Made by a program: the position numbers and the translations under genes | The notes under the pieces: generated by a model | The model's input: the letters and a program-made list of their open reading frames with translations, nothing else | What the model was told of the DNA's origin: nothing | Database searches by the model: none | Assembly (NCBI GenBank): GCA_012718935.1 | Contig: JAAYBH010000212.1 | Span: 1-53,410, forward strand | Direction: 5' to 3' | DNA length: 53,410 nt | DNA from: Clostridiales bacterium | Lineage (GTDB): Bacteria > Bacillota > Clostridia > Oscillospirales > Oscillospiraceae | In this document: one piece after another, positions 52,148 through 53,410 of the stretch | Layout of the letters: each line of letters starts with the position of its first letter | Numbering within the stretch: position 1 is the first letter of the stretch

Positions 52148-53281
52148 ATGGACCTTTCTCAATCCGTTGATTTTCTGCTTGGGAATGCCGGTGATGTAAT
52201 CAGATACCGGCTTCGTAAGGAAATTCTGCATGATCTGTCTGAGACTGAGGAAGCAAATTATCTCGACCGAATCATGCGCCTTCCCTATTATCGGCTGCTG
52301 GAAAAGTATCAGAGGCCGAATGGGTTTATCGGGGTCGGGCTACATTCTTATGATAAGTTCCAGGAGACGCCGTTTCAAGACGCGGAGAACGCCGCGCGGC
52401 TCATATCGTATTACGCCATACCGCGGACAGTCCCACTCGTCCGCAGATTCGCCGAGGCCTTACAAGATGAGCGCGTATTGGAAGAAGAGTTTTCTTTTTT
52501 GAATTCCGTATTAAAACAGTTTAAGAACCGGCACATCGGTACGGAGAGCGGTTCAAGCCTGCAGCTTCTGATCGACGCCTGTCTGGCGCTGATGGGCTTC
52601 GGGGACGACGGCTGCATTGAGAGAACGAAGAAAATCAGCTTTGACGCTATCGAAAGCGTCCTGTCGCTGAAAAGCTTCCTGGATATCACGCAATACAACC
52701 CCAATGTCCATAGAAAATACAACTACCCGTACATACTGCCCGAGACGCTGTACCCGTGCGGTTATCATCTGCAGGTGCTGTCCCATACCTATTCCTGGAG
52801 AAACACCGAAAGATTAAAGACGCTTGCCGACGCGTTGAATCACCTGAGCGCGATCACACCTGAGCCTGTGCACATCCACGTAAGAGCCGACAACAGATAT
52901 CATACGCCGTTATGGGAGCTCAGCCGGCCGATCAAGCCGTATGTAACAAATTTTACGGATTATGTCTGTTACCGGAGAGTGCTGACGGATATCGTGAAGC
53001 TCGGTATCGGCAAACAGGTCGAGGTTACGAAATTATCCGCCGAGCGCCTGCTCGACGACTTGAGGACAGACGGTATTCTGAGGCTGGCTTTTAAAGGCAC
53101 CGCTGAAAAGAGAAAATTCAAAGCCTGTCTTGAATACCCGGGACCGTACAACGATGTCAAACTGGAGCCCGATTACGATAGCGACATGAAAATCTGGTGC
53201 GACCTGACCTTTTGGGCGGTGGAGTTTTTATATTTGTATGATGTCAGTCTGATGCAATCGTCATCTATGATTCACGAATGA
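52148..53281 (+). CDS. Uncharacterised 377-residue helical protein
   Basis: I do not recognise the family. The protein is mostly helical, with no signal peptide or transmembrane segment. The start VDFLLGNAGDVIRYRLRKEI resembles the first helices of alpha/alpha-toroid (prenyltransferase- or terpenoid-cyclase-like) proteins, where a short phrase of the type GDxVIRYxxLR recurs. FIGVGLHSYDKF, NPNVHRKYNYPY and aromatic-rich segments follow. The ATG has GGGAGAG upstream. It lies between an HD protein and a lipoprotein. Fold and function are guesses. Confidence 0.75.
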   Translation: MDLSQSVDFLLGNAGDVIRYRLRKEILHDLSETEEANYLDRIMRLPYYRLLEKYQRPNGFIGVGLHSYDKFQETPFQDAENAARLISYYAIPRTVPLVRRFAEALQDERVLEEEFSFLNSVLKQFKNRHIGTESGSSLQLLIDACLALMGFGDDGCIERTKKISFDAIESVLSLKSFLDITQYNPNVHRKYNYPYILPETLYPCGYHLQVLSHTYSWRNTERLKTLADALNHLSAITPEPVHIHVRADNRYHTPLWELSRPIKPYVTNFTDYVCYRRVLTDIVKLGIGKQVEVTKLSAERLLDDLRTDGILRLAFKGTAEKRKFKACLEYPGPYNDVKLEPDYDSDMKIWCDLTFWAVEFLYLYDVSLMQSSSMIHE

Positions 53282-53332
53282 TGGATAAAATAGGCTGGAT
53301 AGCCGGCCTATATCCAAAGCACGGAGGTTTAC

Positions 53333-53410
53333 ATGAAAAAAGCAGGATTATTTGCCGCACTGGCCATCTTTATTCTGTCAGGCTGCGGAGCGGCTGTACA
53401 GTCACCGGGA
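53333..53410 (+). CDS. Lipoprotein, N-terminus only (cut by window end)
   Basis: Twenty-six codons are visible from ATG 53333, preceded by GGAGG seven bases away. A basic start (MKKAG), a hydrophobic core and a lipobox LSGC (Cys18) mark a lipoprotein signal peptide, to be lipidated and cut before Cys18. The rest lies outside the window, so the function cannot be judged. Confidence 0.85.
   Translation, partial: MKKAGLFAALAIFILSGCGAAVQSPG

Overview
The window looks like a chromosomal core region from a Gram-positive, low-GC-phylum bacterium of the class Clostridia, probably near the Oscillospirales. This rests on the fused IspH-ribosomal protein S1 gene, RemA and YicC beside gmk and rpoZ, the spore-type protein YtfJ (GerW) beside scpA/scpB, DUF5685, DUF1540, DUF2953 and the cdaA-cdaR pair. 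Isoprenoids are made by the MEP pathway (ispD, ispF and ispH are all here). I see no phage, insertion sequence, CRISPR array, tRNA or rRNA. No gene-free stretch exceeds 300 bases; the longest (about 38273-38567, 295 bases) holds the rplS promoter and leader.

Nearly everything up to 50.2 kb is on the minus strand, so transcription runs from high to low coordinates. From right to left: metK-rlmB, then a large membrane protein that looks like a catalytically dead P-type ATPase (45.8-48.1 kb), then an EF-G paralogue with its own promoter. Next come an FHA-SEDS (FtsW/RodA) fusion with its partner transpeptidase (40.2-43.5 kb) and tcdA. A lone plus-strand gene (38.6-39.4 kb) encodes a rhomboid-like protein without protease residues. 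Then rplS, two tandem signal peptidases, rbgA, rnhB, yraN and thrC. After a convergent plus-strand DUF1540 gene and a phosphoesterase come the protein quality-control genes tig, clpP, clpX and lon, each of the first two and lon with its own promoter. These lead into ysxC, an M50 protease, scpA-scpB, DUF2953, ytfJ, dacF and rluB.

From 20 kb down: an RpiR regulator and HI0933 flavoprotein, cmk-plsC-ispH/S1, carD, ispD-ispF, a Se/S-carrier-like protein (DUF3343) with a class V cysteine desulfurase. The last array starts at a good promoter near 10.74 kb and runs cdaA-cdaR-DUF5685-DnaJ-membrane protein-yicC-remA-gmk-rpoZ-priA-def-fmt-rsmB with overlaps or short gaps. It joins c-di-AMP synthesis, nucleotide supply, RNA polymerase, replication restart and translation initiation.

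At the right end (50.3-53.4 kb) the plus strand carries an exported cadherin-like/SLH protein, an HD-domain protein, an unrecognised 377-residue protein and the start of a lipoprotein.

The most promising unusual items are the dead P-type ATPase-like protein, the FHA-SEDS gene whose only well-placed start appears to be AUC, the DUF5685/cysteine-tailed DnaJ module, the pseudo-rhomboid, and inverted repeats overlapping the clpP and cdaA promoters. All functional calls come from reading the sequence; no database search was run.
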